From contig OZ022345.1 of assembly GCA_963989245.1 (NCBI GenBank), positions 29,703,112 to 29,767,111 of the forward strand: a stretch of DNA of 64,000 nucleotides, in the 5' to 3' direction. The translations under genes and the position numbers were made by a program. The notes below the pieces were generated by a model. The model was not told the DNA's origin, made no database searches, and worked only from the letters and a program-made list of their open reading frames with translations. Position 1 is the first letter of the stretch; each line of letters starts with the position of its first letter. The DNA is from Nansenia antarctica (Eukaryota; Chordata; Actinopteri; Argentiniformes; Microstomatidae). This document shows, one piece after another, positions 1-10,886 of the stretch.

Positions 1-599
1 CTGCCCACCTCCCTGCTGCTGGGTCAGGCTACATCAGTCACACACGGTGGCCAGACAACTCCACATCTAGGGGTATTAAACTACCCCACATCCAGATGAC
101 CAGTCCCCAGCCCCATGCTGCCCGGGGTGGTGACATGTGGAGGTGGCCAGCCCAGCACGGTGCCTCTGCGGCGGCTAGCTGTTAGCACACCACCATCCCC
201 GGGGGTCCCACCTCTCTGCCACACTCAAGTACAACATGTTGCATTTTCATGCCATTAGGCAACTTGCTTCCTAGGGTTTCCTAGGATTAGAGATGCATTT
301 GGACTTCTGGAGTACCTCCACTACTTTCAATGGGTTCTGAAGGTCTGAGAGCTTTCTACTTTCTACCCTGGGTAGTTAACCCTGGTTGTAACCTTGGGTT
401 CAAATCTGGAGTGTGTGGGACCAAATCTGTAGATGTGGTGAGCTAATGAAGCTAATGAAGCTTGAGATGAGAAAAGGGCGCTTGTCTCTTTAAGGCCCAA
501 AAGGGAGTTAGCGATTAGCGATGTTAGCTTAGCGCCAGTTTAACAGAAGTAACTTCACTTTTAACATGACTTCCCGTGGTCGTAGCGGGCTGGCTGACG
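1..599. other. Unassigned flank
   Basis: No open frame, splice-framed exon or familiar repeat end stands out here. The sequence is mixed-composition single-copy-looking DNA with short direct repeats such as the doubled 'gaagctaat' near 445-460. Its last part may already belong to the hAT-like element whose terminus lies at 755. Confidence 0.4.
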
Positions 600-755
600 G
601 CTTAAAATGTGGCCACACGGTTCGCGCAGATTTATTTTTAGAATAAAAAAAAAAAAAACTGTACTCGCACGTGTGCTCGTGAATTTATTTCTCTAGTCGC
701 ACAGATGTATTTTTAGTCGCAAATGCGAGTGAAATGGTCGCACTGTAGAGCCCTG
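600..755. mobile_element. Right end of a hAT-like DNA transposon
   Basis: The block ends in ACTGTAGAGCCCTG; read from the other strand it starts CAGGGCTCTACAGTGCGACC, the style of a hAT terminal inverted repeat. It has an A-run at about 644-658 and repeated short 'GTCGCA' motifs. The matching left terminus was not found, so the element is truncated, starts outside the window, or was cut by the retrovirus-like sequence that begins directly after it. No target duplication could be checked. Confidence 0.45.
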
Positions 756-763
756 CTCCATAA

Positions 764-2156
764 GCTAAGGCACTGGAGGACCATTCCCAGAAGAAGAAGA
801 AGAAGAAGGAGCCAAGGGGAAAAGGGGACGACAGGAGTGACAAGGAAGATGACAGCGAAGATGGCAGTGAAGACTCAAGTGATGACGACAATGCAGATGG
901 AGGCTACAACGCTCAGGTCAGGAAGATTATAGCCACAGCCGAAAAGAAAGGTGGGAGAAGACGCCGGGAGAAAGCGGAAAGAGAGGAAGGAAGACACCAC
1001 AGATGGCTGAAGGAGCAACGAGAAAGGGAGGAAGAGGAAGATTGTCATCGAATGTCATCAAATACATTGAAGAACTGTCCAGTGCTGATTCGGGGTAACA
1101 AGATGGAATATCATCCTTGGAATCATACAGATCTGTCTGAAGTGATAGAGAAACTCCCCGTTCTCCAGGATGGTGGCCACGCATGGACGACAGAGGTAGA
1201 CGTGAGACTGACAGGAACGCAAGCAGCAATGGGAGACCTGAAAAGACTCTTAGCTTTTATTGCAGGATTGGATACAATGCAGGAAATATTGATGAAGGCA
1301 GGACTTCATAGATATATCAATACATCAGTTTATGATCCAGAGCTCTTCGCAGCAAACAGAGGCAGGCTGTGGAAGACAATCAGAGAGACTTACCCTACTC
1401 ACATTCACCCAGACAATATCATTGTGAAGCCACTGGGGGGAGATGAGAATCCCAGGGGTTTTGTTGCCCGTGTGCACTCTCAATGGAGAAGTGTGACAGG
1501 GAAGGATGCTGAAGATAACCCCTTAGAAAAATCCATAATCAGGGAAAAAATACAAGCAGGTCTTCCTACCCCAGTTAAGGATAAGCTAGCGGAAGTGCTG
1601 GGGCTACGACACATGAACAAAGCTGTTTATATAGACCACGTAGCTCATCAAGTTGAGTTATATCGAAAGAATATTCAGATACAGAAGACACAAGACGAAG
1701 AGTCACTCAGAATATTGACTCAAGTGCAATTGACTGAAAGCAAGAGGAACATAGAGGGAGTGCAGGCTTTAGCTCGACAGGTCCCATCTCAGCCACAGCA
1801 ACAGCCACCTGGAGTGCAGACTGCTACTTACCAGTCCTACCTACTCACAGGGGCCACAAGGGGGGTATCCTGCTACTTACCAGCCATACCCACAGGGGCC
1901 ACCAGGGGTGCAAGCGGTTCCATACCAGCCGTACACACAGCCTGGCCAAGGACCACCACCAGGGGGATGGACAGCAGCAGGGAAGAAGATGCTAGGACCA
2001 TGTTACCAATGTGGCCAGAATGGACATCTAGCCTGTACCTGCTACAACAGGCCCCAGGGGGGCGCAGGGGGGAGCCAAGGAGGAGGATATTGGCCCCCTG
2101 CTACACCTGCTCCAGGAGTGATGAACCTCTACGAAGGCCCAGCAGCTGGCCTATAG
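764..2156 (+). pseudogene. gag: Endogenous retrovirus gag remnant
   Basis: Two frames together encode a Gag-like polyprotein. An open frame enters at about 764 without a start codon, runs through a lysine stretch, an acidic stretch and a basic coiled-coil-like part, and includes the ATG at 1052. A capsid-like region spans roughly 1150-1720, followed by a Gln/Pro-rich linker. The frame is lost at about 1840-1900 inside short tandem repeats. The other frame (1908-2156) carries one CCHC zinc knuckle, CYQCGQNGHLACTC, and ends at a TAG at 2154-2156. The 5' end is truncated against the hAT terminus at 755, so no 5' LTR, primer site or true start is present. Retroviral or retrovirus-like Gag is well supported; the genus is not. 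Confidence 0.7.
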
Positions 2157-4076
2157 GGGTGCCCGGAAGATCCGAGTGGGAGGTGCCAGCTGGTGGTGAC
2201 AAAGAAGCCTGAAGACGCCACGCACCTTCCTATGTCTGGAGAATATGTGAAGACAATCGGATTTGAGGGAATTAAACAGCTGATTCCTACAACTGAGCTT
2301 GTAGACTTAGAATACAAGGGACAGAGAGCAACTCTGTCAATACTTGTGTCAGAACACACGCCAACAGGGCTGCTAGGGAGAGATGCTCTATGCCAATTGA
2401 ACTGTACAGTAAAATGCACACCTGACAGCTGTCAGGTGACGGTGCCATCCGGTGCTCAGATTCCATCGACAGCCAGAGTGATTAAGCATAGAACAGACCT
2501 ACAAGCTTTGCCTTTAAAGGGAGCAGATATAGAATATTGGGTTGATGGGTCTTGTTACCGGGTAGGAGAAACTTTGTGCGCTGGGTATTCCTTAGTTAAA
2601 GCACAGAATTCAGAGTTTATTGTGGAACAGGCTGAGGCAGTTCCTCAGCCTTGCTCAGCTCAGTTGGCTGAGTTGATTGCCCTCACAGAAGCATGCAACT
2701 TAGGAACCGGACGGAGAGTGACAGTGTACACCGACTCTGCCTATGCACATAATGTTTGTCATTTTAATGGAGCTGTATGGAGGGGGCGGGGTTTTAAGAG
2801 AACTGATGGTACGCCTATACAGCACCACGCACAGATCATGAAGCTGTTACAGGCCATGATGAAGCCAAAGGAATTAGCCATAGTGAAGTGTGCCGCACAC
2901 AGGTCTGAATCATCACATGTCACACAAGGTAACAGGGCTGCAGAGGATGCAGCCAAAGCCATTACAGGAGCAGACAAGGCAGGTAAAGTTCTTCTGGTCG
3001 CACATGAAGTACAATTACAGGGCATGGTCACACTTGAGGATTTATTGATGTTACAGAGTAGAGCAACTACGTTAGACAAGAAGGTTTGGCTAGCAAGGGG
3101 GGCAAGTCAGGATGACACAGGTCTATGGAGGAATCATGAGGGGTTGGTTGTAGCACCCTCAGATTTATTAGGCATGTTAATACGGGAAGCTCATGGATTA
3201 GCACATGTGGCAAGGGGGGAGGTAAGACGCAAGATCAACAAGGAATATGGGTTTTGGAGTCCATATTTGATGGAACAGATTGACCATGCTTTAGGTCAAT
3301 GTGGGGTATGTTGGAGAAACAACATCAGAGTGGGTACACCAGTGGTGTCCGGGCATATCCCTACCCCAATTGGGCCACGAGTGGTGGACAGGGGGGTGGA
3401 TGTACAGAGTAGGCAGGATGTTGTGCCAACAGGTGCCGAGGTTCCCAGAGAACCTGAGAAGGAGGAGCTACGAGGAGATGCTGTGGTGTTGCCAGAGCCA
3501 GTGGCAGTGCCAGTGGAATTGACAGTGGCAATGCCAGCGTTACAGCCAGTGACATTACCGGCAATGCCTGAAACTGAGGGGACAGTGGAAAGCTGTCCAG
3601 ATGCCAATGAACCAGAGACAAACGAAGCAGAGAGTGTTGACAGTCTGGAGGTCCAGCCTGGGAGTGTCCAAAGCTTGGACACCTGTGCTACTGGGGATAC
3701 TGGTGAGTGCCTGCATCATGCTTCAGATGATGCTGAGGGCGACTCCCCAGACCTTGATCAGTGTGGGAGGGGACCAGACGACTGCCTGAACCTCAATGAC
3801 ACTGACAGACGACGACCAGTTAGGAAAAGATTAAAGACTATGCATAGGGTAGTGAAGCAGCAGATCAAAGGGAACGACAGGAATGGACAGCAGATGATAG
3901 CATGGCTGGAAACGGTCTTAGGGGCATGGGAAACTTATTTTGCTAAGATAGGAGCACCTATTATAGCAGACATGATTTTTGACTTTCTTAGGAGACAGGG
4001 CCTCATTGACTGTTTTTGGAAAATCAGTCACTCAGTCCACGTTGATGAACTTTTCAGAAGACTAGTCCTCATCTGA
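2157..4076 (+). pseudogene. pol: Internally deleted retroviral pro-pol remnant
   Basis: The frame stays open in phase with the zinc-knuckle frame after the TAG; the first ATG is at 2193, giving 627 codons. In order: the C-terminal half of a retroviral protease (GLLGRDALCQLN, residues about 59-70; no catalytic DTG seen); directly after it an RNase H domain (WVDGS at 116-120, VYTDSAYA, then AAHRSESSH); then an integrase zinc-binding module (HGLAH ... CGVC). No reverse transcriptase lies between protease and RNase H, and no integrase catalytic core follows. The tail is an acidic, Val/Pro-rich stretch, a basic patch and an amphipathic end of unknown nature, possibly envelope-derived. The whole frame is uninterrupted despite the deletions. 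Confidence 0.7.
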
Positions 4077-5060
4077 GGTGAAGATCTATGCATTCATGCA
4101 TTCCCTTTGTCCTGTACTTACTGTTGAAGAATTATGTGTTATGATAACTGAATGTGATTATTTGTGTATTGTTTGTTTATTTCTATATCGTATGTCATTG
4201 ATGTCAGTTGAGAAGTGATGTGGTGGTTATGCAAAGATAGGAAAGAAGTTCTGTTCCTAGCGCAACGAAGAAAAAGCTCCTGACTATGGAAAGGTTATCA
4301 ATCTGAGACAGCGGTAAAGGTTGTTCTCCAACTGGGTTCAAGTGCTAGTAACCTCTGACCCTGAAGATGCAAGAACCAAGAAGACGTCGGTCGTTGGAAG
4401 TTTTTGTGTTGAAATATGTATGATGTACTGTGTTTAGATTAATTTGTATTGTTATTTTTAGGATTCTTTTTTATTGTTGATTATTTTATATTTGGTTTGT
4501 ATGTTATCTTTGGTTGCTGGTACTGGTGCTGGGTTGGTCTGTGTTATTATGTTTCTTGTGTTGTGTGTTGGTGTAGTTTTTCTGTTGTTGTTTGTGTTTT
4601 TTGGTTTCTTAGCTGCAGTATGTGGGCTTTTGTGTTTTTGTTTTTGTTTTGTGGTCGGGAATATGTAGTATATTTTACTTGAACACACACACATACATGG
4701 ATTGTATATGGTCTGGGCCTGTATGTATGCTATGAAGGAATGTCTCCTGACTGTGGGGCTAGGGCAAGGTATTTATGACCCTTTGCCAAAGTGTATCTTA
4801 AAAATTGTGGTTTATGACCTCCTGGCCTCTCCCCCCTTTTCACACCTCAAGCATCTATGTAGTGACTGTGATAGGATCACTGTGATAGTTATATTTGCAT
4901 ACGAAAGGACATAAAGGGGAGAGCACAGGGGCAGACTGGCCTCTTATTCACCCCAGCAGACCACCAGACCAGACCAGAATCCAGCTGTGGTATCTGTATA
5001 CCTTAAATAAATCGTCTTGAACTCAGAATTGATTCTTTGATCCATAACCAACAAGGTAAT
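4077..5060 (+). repeat. 3' non-coding part and candidate 3' LTR of the endogenous retrovirus
   Basis: No gene is present. A GT-rich stretch at 4440-4680 gives hydrophobic reading frames only because of composition. From about 4700 the sequence looks like an LTR: a CATAAAGGGG box near 4910, CA-rich sequence after it, and AATAAA at about 5006 followed by a run ending ATAACCAACAAG near 5056. No second copy exists in the window, so the LTR limits are a guess. Confidence 0.35.
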
Positions 5061-5230
5061 AAACCTCAACATAATAATCAATCAACTGGAAATATATGGT
5101 ATCAGGGGACTAGTATTACATTGGGTTAAAAGTTATTTAAGTAAGAGACAGTTAGGGTTATGGTTAGAGCAGTTTGTGAAGCTGAGTAACAAAGGAAAAC
5201 ATGAGAAAACTAAAGTAAAGTTGAGCGCTG
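5061..5230. other. Unassigned spacer
   Basis: AT-rich sequence between the retroviral remnant and the minisatellite; nothing recognisable. Confidence 0.4.
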
Positions 5231-5707
5231 TGTTTCCCGTAGCTTAGCCTAGCAACGTCATGAACATCTGTGTCTCCCGTAGCCTATAGCAACGTCATGA
5301 ACATCTGTGTCTCCCGTAGCCTAGCAACGTCATGAACATCTGTGTCTCCTGTAGCTTAGCCTAGCAACGTCATGAACATCTGTGTCTCCCGTAGCCTAGC
5401 AACGTCATGAACATCTGTGTCTCCCGTAGCTTAGCCTAGCAACGTCATGAACATCTGTGTCTCCCGTAGCTTAGCCTAGCAACGTCATGAACATCTGTGT
5501 CTCCTGTAGCTTAGCCTAGCAACGTCATGAACATCTGTGTCTCCTGTAGCTTAGCCTAGCAACGTCATGAACATCTGTGTCTCCCGTAGCCTAGCAACGT
5601 CATGAACATCTATGTCTCCCATAGCTTAGCCTAGCAACGTCATGAACATCTTGATGCCAGTTGAGCGCTGTGTCTCCCGTAGCCTAGCAACGTCATGAAC
5701 ATCTTGA
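5231..5707. repeat. Minisatellite with 35- and 40-bp units
   Basis: About a dozen tandem copies of a unit containing CCTAGCAACGTCATGAACAT. Copies with and without the extra CTTAG give two lengths, 40 and 35 bp. The array degrades at its right edge into the 58-bp repeat derived from the FIIND exon. Confidence 0.9.
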
Positions 5708-5878
5708 TGCCAGTTGAGTGGTGTGTAGCTCACCAGAGAGAAGCTCACAGTGTGGGAGGTGTTAATGCCAGTTGAGTGGTGTGTAGCTCACCAGAGAGAA
5801 GCTCACAGTGTGGGAGGTGTTAATGCCAGTTGAGTGGTGTGTAGCTCACCAGAGAGAAGCTCACAGTGTGGGAGGTGT
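5708..5878. repeat. 58-bp tandem repeat, three copies
   Basis: Starts of TGCCAGTTGAGTGG at 5708, 5766 and 5824 give a 58-bp period. On the minus strand each unit translates to part of the FIIND segment next to it (HLPHCELLSGE-like), so the array is a duplication of coding sequence. Confidence 0.85.
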
Positions 5879-6042
5879 AGCTGACGGACTCGCCCCTGAG
5901 GGCAGTCGATGCTGAACAGCGGTCCTGCAGCAGACCCTCGTCCTACTGGACCATCCTGTACAGCACCTCCCCCTCGCCCTCCATCACAAACACCAGACCT
6001 GTCAGACTGCACTGGAACAGACCTGCATGGGAGCACTGGAGC
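5708..6042 (-). pseudogene. Broken FIIND (ZU5-UPA) domain exon
   Basis: FIIND domains occur in NLRP1, CARD8 and many fish NLR-type proteins, where they self-cleave. On the minus strand an exon starts at 6042 after an acceptor (ggcccccag) and reads GLFQCSLTGLVFVMEGEGEV, typical of the ZU5 half. It reaches a TAG where the family usually has Trp (about 5943-5945). A second frame then resumes with AAGPLFSIDCPQGRVRQLHL and HLPHCE, again family-typical. The exon therefore has a premature stop and a frameshift, and downstream it dissolves into the three-copy 58-bp repeat. The cleavage-site portion is absent. It lies on the same strand as the Ig exons upstream and may be the remains of the same or a neighbouring gene. 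Confidence 0.7.
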
Positions 6043-6770
6043 CTGGGGGCCACAGGACACATCACACTTACCATGGTAACGTAGCGCTGGGTGGAGAAAC
6101 CGTGGCATAATAATAATGTTATCAGCATTAAATGGTCACCTGTATGAAGTTTCTGTACATTCAGGTATCACAGTAGTTGGAGTCTGGGACGCAGAAAGAA
6201 CATTTAATTAGGTTGGTGCTTTTTTATTATGGATCCTTTATTTAACCAGGCTTAACTTTTAAAATAGAATAAAATGTATTTTTAAATAAAGCTGAATCCA
6301 GACAGATTGCTGTGTTAGCCCACTTAAGAAGAAGTCTTCAAGAGAGTCAAGAGAGAAAACTTTGATTGTGTTGTGAACTTTCAAAACACTCGATCTGCAA
6401 TGCTAAAACTGTCAATATTGAGATTCTTCTTCAAAAGAGGTAACTAATTAAACATGGTGTCACAAAATGATCACACACCATGATCAGCCGATGACCTACT
6501 CACATATTCCTCTGGTGTAGATGTAGATGTAGAACTGTGTGCCTCTGGAACAATACCTTCAACAACAACAATACCTTCTATAAGTACCCCATGCTCCCCA
6601 CAATAACTACTCCACTTTAGACACACCACACTTAGCAGCAGTTTACATTCAGTTCATCTGACAATCAGTTAATTTAGTTGAATAAACAATAAACAGATTT
6701 ATGGAATATTTGATGCATTAATTTATCCTGACTAGAGTTTCTCTCCTGAAACCATCCATTCTATAATTCT
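6043..6770. other. Intron-like stretch with one possible small exon
   Basis: Mostly AT-rich sequence without long open frames. On the minus strand a short open stretch ends at a good donor at 6504 (GAATAT|gtgagtag) and would encode a Ser/Thr-rich peptide, IVPEAHSSTSTSTPEEY. Such linkers precede FIIND domains in fish proteins, so it may be an exon of the same broken gene. No paired acceptor is convincing. Confidence 0.3.
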
Positions 6771-8160
6771 CCTCCAGACTCTCTCACACTTACCAAGCAG
6801 ACCAGCTGATTCTCTCTTCAGCTCCTCCAGACTCTCTCACACTTACCAAGCAGACCAGCTGATTCTCTCTTCAGCTCCTCCAGACTCTCTCACACTTACC
6901 AAGCAGACCAGCTGATTCTCTCTTCAGCTCCTCCAGACTCTCTCACACTTACCAAGCAGACCAGCTGATTCTCTCTTCAGCTCCTCCAGACTCTCTCACA
7001 CTTACCAAGCAGACCAGCTGATTCTCTCTTCAGCTCCTCCAGACTCTCTCACACTTACCAAGCAGACCAGCTGATTCTCTCTTCAGCTCCTCCAGACTCT
7101 CTCACACTTACCAAGCAGACCAGCTGATTCTCTCTTCAGCTCCTCCAGACTCTCTCACACTTACCAAGCAGACCAGCTGATTCTCTCTTCAGCTCCTCCA
7201 GACTCTCTCACACTTACCAAGCAGACCAGCTGATTCTCTCTTCAGCTCCTCCAGACTCTCTCACACTTACCAAGCAGACCAGCTGATTCTCTCTTCAGCT
7301 CCTCCAGACTCTCTCACACTTACCAAGCAGACCAGCTGATTCTCTCTTCAGCTCCTCCAGACTCTCTCACACTTACCAAGCAGACCAGCTGATTCTCTCT
7401 TCAGCTCCTCCAGACTCTCTCACACTTACCAAGCAGACCAGCTGATTCTCTCTTCAGCTCCTCCAGACTCTCTCACACTTACCAAGCAGACCAGCTGATT
7501 CTCTCTTCAGATCCTCCAGACTCTCTCACACTTACCAAGCAGACCAGCTGATTCTCTCTGCTTCAGCTTCTCCAGACTCTCTCACACTTACCAAGCAGAC
7601 CAGCTGATTCTCTCTTCAGCTTCTCCAGACTCTCTCACACTTACCAAGCAGACCAGCTGATTCTCTCTTCAGCTCCTCCAGACTCTCTCACACTTACCAA
7701 GCAGACCAGCTGATTCTCTCTTCAGCTCCTCCAGACTCTCTCACACTTACCAAGCAGACCAGCTGTCAGCTCTCTTCAGCTCCTCCAGACTCTCTCACAC
7801 CAAGCAGACCAGCTGATTCTCTCTTCAGCTCCTCCAGACTCTCTCACACTTACCAAGCAGACCAGCTGATTCTCTCTTCAGCTCCTCCAGACTCTCTCAC
7901 ACTTACCAAGCAGACCAGCTGATTCTCTCTTCAGCTCCTCCAGACTCTCTCACACTTACCAAGCAGACCAGCTGATTCTCTCTTCAGCTCCTCCAGAGTC
8001 TCTCACACTTACCAAGCAGACCAGCTGATTCTCTCTTCAGCTTCTCCAGACTCTCTCACACTTACCAAGCAGACCAGCTGATTCTCTCTTCAGCTCCTCC
8101 AGACTCTCTCACACTTACCAAGCAGACCAGCTGATTCTCTCTTCAGCTCCTCCAGAGTCT
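6771..8160. repeat. 53-bp minisatellite, about 26 copies, each with a splice donor
   Basis: Perfect to near-perfect 53-bp units contain CACACTTACCAAGCAGACCA. On the minus strand each unit reads GAGCTGAAGAGAGAATCAGC and on to CTTG|gtaagtgtg, i.e. an ELKRESAGLL-like coding segment with a consensus splice donor. The array therefore looks like amplification of the 3' edge of a minus-strand exon plus the start of its intron. A few units carry substitutions or small indels (near 7550-7620 and 7760-7800). Confidence 0.92.
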
Positions 8161-8202
8161 CTTCACCTAACCACACTCCAGGTTTAACTACTGTATGTAG
8201 GA

Positions 8203-8362
8203 GAACACAGAGGTGAGTCCTGTGTACTAACTAGACTATTAACATTAACACAGAGGTGAGTCCTGTGTACTAGACTATTAACATTAACACAGAGGTGAGT
8301 CCTGTGTACTAGACTATTAACATTAACACAGAGGTGAGTCCTGTGTACTAGACTATTAACAC
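8203..8362. repeat. 39-bp tandem repeat, four copies
   Basis: Four copies of a 39-bp unit with ACACAGAGGTGAGTCCTGTG. The plus strand of each copy contains CAGAG|gtgagt, which resembles a donor, but no coding context supports it. Confidence 0.85.
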
Positions 8363-8526
8363 AAGTCAGTACAGGTGATTTTAATGTCTCCAGTAATTCC
8401 ATCCCCTCTCATATATGATATGGAGGTTGGTTCTACTTCTAATCACAATTCAAACAAACAATTCATATTAATCAGATTGATGTGTGATTCCCTCAGGATG
8501 TCATTTGATAGGATGTCATTTTTGCA
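8363..8526. other. Spacer
   Basis: Short single-copy-looking sequence; nothing recognised. Confidence 0.3.
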
Positions 8527-8982
8527 GAGATTTAATTTGACACTACAATTGAGAGTATTTTTTTAAACCATTTTGTAGTTTATAGTGGAACAAATCATTT
8601 CACACTCACCAGCTGAACCACCACCACGAACTGTGAATAATACAATTGAACATGTAAATCAGGTTAAACTGTGAGACATATATTGATAATGATGATACAG
8701 CAAGCAGGACTGCCATCAGCAGGCTAGTAGCTGTTTCCTTATTAAAGTACACCCAAACACAATGAACTAGGTATCATACTTGACATGTGTTAAAAGGTTT
8801 CTAATGAAGACAACAAGATCAGCATAGACAGTGATGGAATGTTTATAACACAGTTCTGACTCAGAATACCTCTCCCTGACTCCCTACATGTGAAAGTACA
8901 ACTGTGTTGTACAAAGAACACAGCTGGTCATTGTTCATGTTCATGTGTTTATAGTCATGTACTGCAGCTGTACAACACTTAC
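8527..8982. repeat. Segmental duplication, copy 1 (pairs with 11569-12025)
   Basis: About 450 bp is almost identical to 11569-12025, differing by scattered substitutions and small indels at the left edge. Both copies end at the splice donor of an Ig V-type exon on the minus strand, so intron plus Ig exon were duplicated together. Nothing but the mini-exon is coding inside. Confidence 0.9.
8610..8630 (-). CDS. 21-bp mini-exon, copy 1
   Basis: On the minus strand a polypyrimidine-poor acceptor (ttattcacag) is followed by 21 bp of Gly/Ser-type coding sequence and a strong donor, G|gtgagtgtg. An identical structure with one substitution sits at 11657-11677. Preservation of both splice sites in both duplicates supports a real short linker exon of the Ig gene, but no transcript evidence exists. 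Confidence 0.4.
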
Positions 8983-9413
8983 GTCTGGTCACTAACTCCA
9001 CAGCAGCCACCTCCTCCTGTCCTCCATGGCAGGGGAGGCTGGTTCATTAGGGGCAATTGGACAATGCCCCACCAAAGGGAGAAGAGAGAGATTTTTTTTC
9101 TATGACTTCTAGACAGTGTTGCTTCTGAATATCATAGTCCAATCAGCTAGTGTTCTGTGGCGTATATCATAGTCCAATCAGCTAGTGTTCTGTGGAGTAT
9201 GTTCCAATCAGCTTCAAGTCCCGCCCCTTTCGGGGCAACTTTCACACTACGCGAAATTGCACTAGGCTGTTCTCGTAGACTTGCATGTAAAATCTATTTT
9301 GGTAACTTCAGGCCATTCGGTCATTTGTCTATGGGGTTTTGGGACATGCACAAAGAATCGTACGTGCTTACGTCATGTCATACGGACGTTCGTTCACCTG
9401 CTTTACCATCGCT

Positions 9414-9635
9414 ATGGCGGCTAGTAATGTTCTGAACAACTCGGTTGAATCTTTAAAAGAAACACCGTTCAGCCGTCGTAGCAACCAGGAGAAATTAACA
9501 GTAAAGGAATTAGGACCACCCAGACCAAATTTAATTATAAAGCAAGTTTATACAAAGGCAGGGAAAATTGGAAAATCGTATAACCGAGGATTTAGGAGGA
9601 TTTCTTTCTGTAAACAAATTGAACAAATGGATTAG
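9414..9635 (+). pseudogene. N-terminal fragment of a hAT transposase
   Basis: From the ATG at 9414 the frame gives a peptide with NNSVESLKETPFSRRSNQEK and later GPPRPNLII, which resembles the leader of TTF-type zinc-finger hAT transposases (ZMYM-like family). It stops 74 codons in, just where the zinc finger should begin. The catalytic RNase H-like domain is absent from the element, so this copy cannot move by itself. Confidence 0.5.
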
Positions 9636-9892
9636 AAGGAGGCATCTTTTGTTCCCAACTTGAGGATATTACAACTGGACCTATTACCGAAGTCAAACTT
9701 CGTTTGTGGTCGCAATCTCCGCGGCTGTTAGGCTGCCACTGTTGGTGTTTTGCGAAGCCAGAATACACAAACTCGACCTGAAGGTAAGAGAGTCAGCTAA
9801 GATAAAAGCTACTTCAAACATTTAGTAATATCGTCAGCATGGTACGTTTTCTATTGTCGTCTTTTAGCTTGTTTGTTTATGTATTCAGCACA

Positions 9893-9937
9893 CGCACACA
9901 CACACACACACACACACGCACACACGCACACACGCAC

Positions 9938-9978
<41 letters not shown>

Positions 9979-9985
9979 CACACAC
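9893..9985. repeat. CA microsatellite with CG interruptions
   Basis: (CA)n with several CG variants inside the hAT element; it borders the 31-bp minisatellite. Confidence 0.95.
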
Positions 9986-9993
9986 TCACTAGA

Positions 9994-10886
9994 GGGGATG
10001 AAGAGGTCTGTACAGGGGGGTAGGGGGGATGAAGAGGTCTGTACAGGGGGGTAGAGGGGATAAAGAGGTCTGTACAGGGGGGTAGAGGGGATGAAGAGGT
10101 CTGTACAGGGGGGTAGAGGGGATGGAGAGGTCTGTACAGGGGGGGTAGAGGGGATGGAGAGGTCTGTACAGGGGGGTAGGGGGGATGAGGAGGTATGTAG
10201 AGGTGGGTAGGGGGGATGAAGAGGTCTGTAGAGGTGGGTAGGGGGGATGAAGAGGTCTGTAGAGGTGGGTAGGGGGGATGAAGAGGTCTGTACAGGGGGG
10301 TAGAGGGGATGAAGAGGTCTGTACAGGGGGGTAGAGGGGATGAAGAGGTCTGTACAGGGGGGTAGAGGGGATGGAGAGGTCTGTACAGGGGGGTAGGGGG
10401 GATGAGGAGGTATGTACAGGGGGGTAGAGGGGATGAAGAGGTCTGTACAGGGGGGTAGAGGGGATGAAGAGGTCTGTACAGGGGGGGTAGAGGGGATGGA
10501 GAGGTCTGTACAGGGGGGTAGGGGGGATGAGGAGGTATGTACAGGGGGGTAGAGGGGATGAAGAGGTCTGTACAGGGGGGTAGGGGGGATGAGGAGGTAT
10601 GTACAGGGGGGTAGAGGGGATAAGGAGGTCTGTAGAGGAGGGTAGAGGGGATGGAGAGGTCTGTACAGGGGGTAGAGGGGATGGAGAGGTCTGTAGAGGT
10701 GGGTAGAGGAGATGTAGAGGTGGGTAGAGGTGATGAAGAGGTCTGTAGAGGTGGGTAGAGGGGATGAAGAGGTCTGTACAGGGGGGTAGAGGGGATGAAG
10801 AGGTCTGTAGAGGTGGGTAGAGGGGATGGCGAGGTCTGTACAGGGGGGTAGAGGGGATGGCGAGGTCTGTACAGGGGGGTAGAGCT
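9994..10886. repeat. 31-bp minisatellite
   Basis: About 29 units of roughly 31 bp (30-32) built around GATGAAGAGGTCTGTACAGG, with G-run length variation and CTGTACAG/CTGTAGAG variants. It lies inside the hAT element. The minus strand is open for 327 codons only because no unit contains a stop in any frame; it is not a gene. Confidence 0.93.

Noticed and set aside
1..755. A 5' LTR for the retroviral remnant
   Set aside because: Nothing in this stretch matches the candidate 3' LTR at 4700-5060; it ends in a hAT-like terminus instead.
4449..4694. Small hydrophobic frame like a membrane protein
   Set aside because: GT-rich composition gives Phe/Val/Cys by chance, without homologous motifs; it lies in the 3' part of the retroviral remnant.
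6771..8160. Direct repeats of constant length, at first sight CRISPR-like
   Set aside because: Units are contiguous with no spacers, and the setting is eukaryotic.
9157..9435. Frame over the CAATCAGCTAGTG repeats near 9135-9200
   Set aside because: Short duplicated promoter-like sequence of the hAT element; the real transposase leader is the frame from 9414.
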